Both the position numbers and the translations under genes were made by a program. This document shows positions 34,558-37,287 of a stretch of 37,287 nt of DNA, one piece after another; position 1 is the first letter of the stretch; every line of letters begins with the position of its first letter. The DNA comes from Lachnospiraceae bacterium UBA3641 (GTDB lineage: Bacteria > Bacillota > Clostridia > Lachnospirales > Lachnospiraceae). Below the pieces are notes generated by a model that saw only the letters and a program-made list of their open reading frames with translations, was not told the origin of the DNA and did no database searches. The stretch is taken from contig DFKQ01000046.1 of assembly GCA_002373875.1 (NCBI GenBank), positions 1 to 37,287 of the forward strand. Direction: 5' to 3'.

Positions 34558-35004
34558 TCATTTCTTCAGGAATCGCATCTGGCCGGGTCCGGTATCCTTG
34601 CCGATCGAATGCCCTGAAATATCGGGCTTAACTCTCTGAAGCTTCTTCCGGTTCTCGGCATCGGCATTGTATTTGGCTTCACAGGCCGGGCACCTTATGC
34701 CTGATCTTATCTTGGTGCCGCATACCTCGCAATGCAGGAACATCCCCGAACCTGACGCGATCTCGATACGTTCCTGCTGCAGAAGACTCCTTATACGGTT
34801 TGCCGGAACTCCCGTCGCCCTGCTCACTTCTCCCTGAAGCGCACCCGGATGCTTTTCCAGGTAAGCCCTTACCTTGCCGTAGTCATCATACTCAAGGCTG
34901 CCGCATTCCTCACATACGTATTCTCCCAGTCCCCTGTAATTTAATTTACCCCCGCAGGCATTGCACCTTCCGGCTGCCCCGGGCATGATCAGAACATCTC
35001 TCAA
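34558..35004 (-). CDS. Zinc-ribbon and helix-turn-helix protein (YvyF-like)
   Basis: 148 residues from a TTG at 35004, which has AGAGGG about 7 bp upstream; an ATG at 34986 would give a protein six residues shorter with a weaker RBS. An N-terminal zinc ribbon CNACGG...CEECG is followed by a helix-turn-helix (YLEKHPGALQGEVSRATGVP) and a second four-cysteine site CEVCG...CPAC. This order resembles the TIGR03826/YvyF flagellar-operon protein, though no flagellar gene is near. It starts 11 bp after purD and is probably cotranscribed. The strong promoter that follows belongs to the next operon. Confidence 0.75.
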   Translation of the reverse strand: MRDVLIMPGAAGRCNACGGKLNYRGLGEYVCEECGSLEYDDYGKVRAYLEKHPGALQGEVSRATGVPANRIRSLLQQERIEIASGSGMFLHCEVCGTKIRSGIRCPACEAKYNADAENRKKLQRVKPDISGHSIGKDTGPGQMRFLKK

Positions 35005-35015
35005 TTCGAACCCTC

Positions 35016-36287
35016 TTACGCCTCATCTATTGCCTTGCCTATATCACTTCTGCAATACTTATTATCAAAATCGATCCAGCCGGCAGCCTCGTATGCATTC
35101 TTCCTCGCCTGCTTCAGATCATCGCCCAGAGCCGTAACACCCAGCACCCTTCCTCCGTTTGTTACGACCTTGCCATTATCGATCCTGGTACCCGCGTGAA
35201 ATACAAAATAGGAATCCTTATCCTTAAACATATCAAGTCCCTTTATCTCGAATCCCTTTTCATATTTGACGGGATACCCCTTGGAGGCAAGCACAACGCA
35301 TACCGCAGCATTATCGTTAAAGTCAAGCTCTATCTTATCGAGCGTGCCGTCTATACAGGCTTCCATTACATCTATTATATCATTGTTCATTCGCGGAAGA
35401 ACGACCTGCGCTTCGGGATCGCCGAAACGGGCGTTGTACTCAAGCACCTTGGGTCCATCCTCGGTTAACATAAGTCCGAAGAAGATGACTCCCTTGAATT
35501 CTCTTCCTTCCCGGGCCATGGCATCAACTGTAGGCTGATAGATATTTTTCCTGCAGAATTCATCCACCTCTTTTGTATAGAAGGGACTGGGCGAAAACGT
35601 TCCCATGCCGCCGGTATTAAGGCCCTGATCGCCGTCAAGAGCCCTCTTGTGGTCCTGGGCGGAAGTCATGGGGCGTATCGTCCTGCCGTCAACAAAGGTA
35701 AGAACCGACACCTCCCGCCCGGTCATGAACTCCTCTATAACCATCCTGTTCCCGGCGTCTCCGAACTGCTTGTCGGTCATAATGGTCTTAACGCCCTCCC
35801 TGGCTTCCTCATATGTGTTACAGATGAGTACGCCCTTGCCCAGCGCAAGTCCATCTGCCTTAAGCACTATCGGCATTTTGGCTGTTTCAAGATACTTAAG
35901 AGCCGAATCCGCATTGTCGAAGTTCTCATATGCCGCAGTTGGAATATTGTATTTCTTCATAAGATCCTTGGAAAAAGCCTTGCTTCCTTCAAGAATAGCC
36001 GCATTTGCTCTGGGACCGAACGCACGAAGCCCTTTCGCTTCAAAAGCATCAACCGCTCCTGCCACCAGAGGATCATCCGGTGCCACAACCGTAAGATCTA
36101 TCCCCTCCTTAAGGGCAAAATCAGTCAGCTTATCGAATTCCATGACCCCGATGGGGACACACTCTGCCAGCTCGGCTATCCCCGCATTTCCGGGTGCGCA
36201 GTAGATCTTATCTACCCTTTTGCTTTTTGCTATGCTGCTTACAAGGGCGTGCTCACGTCCGCCGCCGCCCACTACAAGAACCTTCAT
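35016..36287 (-). CDS. purD: Phosphoribosylamine-glycine ligase
   Basis: 423 residues, normal length. N-terminus MKVLVVGGGGREHALV, ATP-grasp domain with VLKADGLALGKGVLIC (near 141-156), and GGMGTFSPSPF and LEYNARFGDPE motifs typical of PurD. It catalyses step 2 of purine synthesis, joining glycine to phosphoribosylamine. Its ATG overlaps the purN stop (ATGA). Confidence 0.98.
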   Translation of the reverse strand: MKVLVVGGGGREHALVSSIAKSKRVDKIYCAPGNAGIAELAECVPIGVMEFDKLTDFALKEGIDLTVVAPDDPLVAGAVDAFEAKGLRAFGPRANAAILEGSKAFSKDLMKKYNIPTAAYENFDNADSALKYLETAKMPIVLKADGLALGKGVLICNTYEEAREGVKTIMTDKQFGDAGNRMVIEEFMTGREVSVLTFVDGRTIRPMTSAQDHKRALDGDQGLNTGGMGTFSPSPFYTKEVDEFCRKNIYQPTVDAMAREGREFKGVIFFGLMLTEDGPKVLEYNARFGDPEAQVVLPRMNNDIIDVMEACIDGTLDKIELDFNDNAAVCVVLASKGYPVKYEKGFEIKGLDMFKDKDSYFVFHAGTRIDNGKVVTNGGRVLGVTALGDDLKQARKNAYEAAGWIDFDNKYCRSDIGKAIDEA

Positions 36288-36928
36288 ATCTTCTCTCCTT
36301 TACACATCTCAACCACTGCCCGGCCATTCTCAAGCCGCACCCTTCCGTCCGCTATGGCCTGAATGGCCTTTGGAAGTATTATCCATTCGGCCTGCTCCAT
36401 TACACGCTTCTGAAGTATTTCCGGAGTATCATCATTCTCGATATATACGGCCTTCTGAAGGATGATCGGTCCTGTATCGGTGCCTTCATCAACAAAATGC
36501 ACCGTCGCTCCGGTGACCTTCACGCCTCTCTTCAGGGCTTCCTCATGAACCTTAAGCCCGTAAAAGCCATCGCCGCAAAATGAAGGGATAAGAGAAGGAT
36601 GTATATTGATTATCCTACCCTCGAAGGCCCTGACAAAGCTGTCGGACAAAACCACCAGAAAGCCTGCAAGTACGATAAGATCAGCTCCCGAATCCTTTAT
36701 TGTGTCTTCCATTTCCCGAAAGTATTCATCCCTTGCCGCAAAAGACTTAGGACTTATGCAGACAGCCTCTATTCCATGCTTCTTCGCACGTTCAAGAGCA
36801 TAGGCACCTTCTTTGTTGCTTATTACCTTAACTATCTTGACCCCGGTCAGCTTCCCTGCCCCGATCGCATCTATTATAGCCTGCAGGTTGGTCCCGCCGC
36901 CGGACACCAGAACCGCCAGATTCAACAT
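36284..36928 (-). CDS. purN: Phosphoribosylglycinamide formyltransferase
   Basis: 214 residues. N-terminus LAVLVSGGGTNLQAIIDA, the substrate loop LAGFLVVLS, the catalytic NIHPSLIPSF block (N, H) and VTGATVHFVDEGTDTGPI are diagnostic of PurN. It transfers formyl from 10-formyl-THF in step 3 of purine synthesis. RBS AGGAGGGAACC. Between purM and purD in one operon. Confidence 0.98.
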   Translation of the reverse strand: MLNLAVLVSGGGTNLQAIIDAIGAGKLTGVKIVKVISNKEGAYALERAKKHGIEAVCISPKSFAARDEYFREMEDTIKDSGADLIVLAGFLVVLSDSFVRAFEGRIINIHPSLIPSFCGDGFYGLKVHEEALKRGVKVTGATVHFVDEGTDTGPIILQKAVYIENDDTPEILQKRVMEQAEWIILPKAIQAIADGRVRLENGRAVVEMCKGEKI

Positions 36929-36959
36929 GGTTCCCTCCTGTTATCCTGTAATGAAGACC

Positions 36960-36981
36960 GGAGAACCGTCCCCGCATCTCC
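36960..36981. repeat. Short REP-like motif between purM and purN
   Basis: GAACCGTCCCC (36963-36973) is identical to the core of the 367-463 element and is flanked by GGAGA/TCTCC arms (36960-36964 and 36977-36981). Probably a remnant or minimal member of the same family. Confidence 0.45.
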
Positions 36982-36999
36982 CTGAATAGTTACCGTATC

Positions 37000-37287
37000 T
37001 TATAATATTGTCACACCCTTCTCTCCGGCTTCGGTGTATCCGACCTTATATGCCTTCTCACCCGCCTCCTCAATCGCCTTTATCGTCTTGTCGGCCTCAT
37101 CGGGATCGACCGTGAGCATCATTCCTATACCCATGTTGTAGGTATTGTACATCATCTCCTCGGCAATGTTCCCGCTTGTTCTGATAAGGTCAAATATCGG
37201 AAGCATGTCGTAGGAATCCTTCTTTATAACTGCCCGTATGCCTTCAGGAAGCATCCTTGGTATATTCTCGTAGAAGCCGCCGCCCGT
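37000..37287 (-). CDS. purM: Phosphoribosylformylglycinamidine cyclo-ligase (C-terminal part)
   Basis: Partial: enters from the right edge and ends at 37000. The visible 95 residues include TGGGFYENIPRMLPEG, then YNTYNMGIGMMLTVDP and the C-terminal KAYKVGYTEAG, all characteristic of PurM. It closes the imidazole ring in step 5 of purine synthesis. First visible gene of the purM-purN-purD operon. Confidence 0.95.
   Translation of the reverse strand, partial: TGGGFYENIPRMLPEGIRAVIKKDSYDMLPIFDLIRTSGNIAEEMMYNTYNMGIGMMLTVDPDEADKTIKAIEEAGEKAYKVGYTEAGEKGVTIL

Overview
The window reads as chromosome of an anaerobic Firmicute of the Lachnospiraceae type (Butyrivibrio/Pseudobutyrivibrio-like). This rests on recognised families: a GH120 beta-xylosidase, a dockerin fragment, LplB/YtcP-type sugar permeases, a family commonly labelled 'endosialidase', an anaerobic cobalamin operon, and AGGAGG-type ribosome binding sites. 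Almost every gene is on the minus strand. The one clear plus-strand gene is the YkgJ-like protein at 7809-8474. No rRNA, tRNA, CRISPR array or intact transposase was seen.

Layout, left to right (transcription mostly runs right to left). 1-239: the start of an HTH domain fused in frame to GlmM, preceded by an operator-like repeat array that is interrupted by a 94-bp inverted-repeat element. 468-3617: trxA, queH and a GH120 xylosidase from one good promoter. 3624-4269: two gene relics (sortase B tail, dockerin) butted together. 4363-7641: a receiver/pseudo-Hpt/receiver protein and a membrane diguanylate cyclase. 7809-9259: YkgJ-like protein and an L,D-transpeptidase, tail to tail. 9360-12697: a carbohydrate ABC importer without its ATPase. 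12846-14286: a DUF4869-like protein translationally coupled to an unusual P-loop/TOPRIM-like ATPase. 14407-21425: a cobalamin region with riboswitch, exported CbiK lipoprotein, binding lipoprotein, FecCD permease and an ABC ATPase fused to CbiD. 21528-24643: a coiled-coil protein, a BaiN-type flavoprotein and a chemoreceptor relic. 24857-34397: radA, the 'endosialidase'-like protein, clpC, a bitopic low-complexity membrane protein and an SH3/glucosaminidase wall hydrolase. 34558-37287: purM, purN, purD and a zinc-ribbon/HTH protein.

The most system-like parts are three. First, the corrinoid module: a B12 riboswitch controls a surface cobaltochelatase carrying a NEAT-like tail, next to an importer whose binding protein also carries a NEAT-like domain and whose ATPase is joined to the cobalamin biosynthesis enzyme CbiD. 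Second, the DUF4869-like/ATPase pair, whose ATPase seems to combine a P-loop with a TOPRIM-like half. Third, the HTH-GlmM fusion with a repeat array over its promoter, which suggests self-controlled entry into peptidoglycan precursor synthesis. Functions of the second and third are inference.
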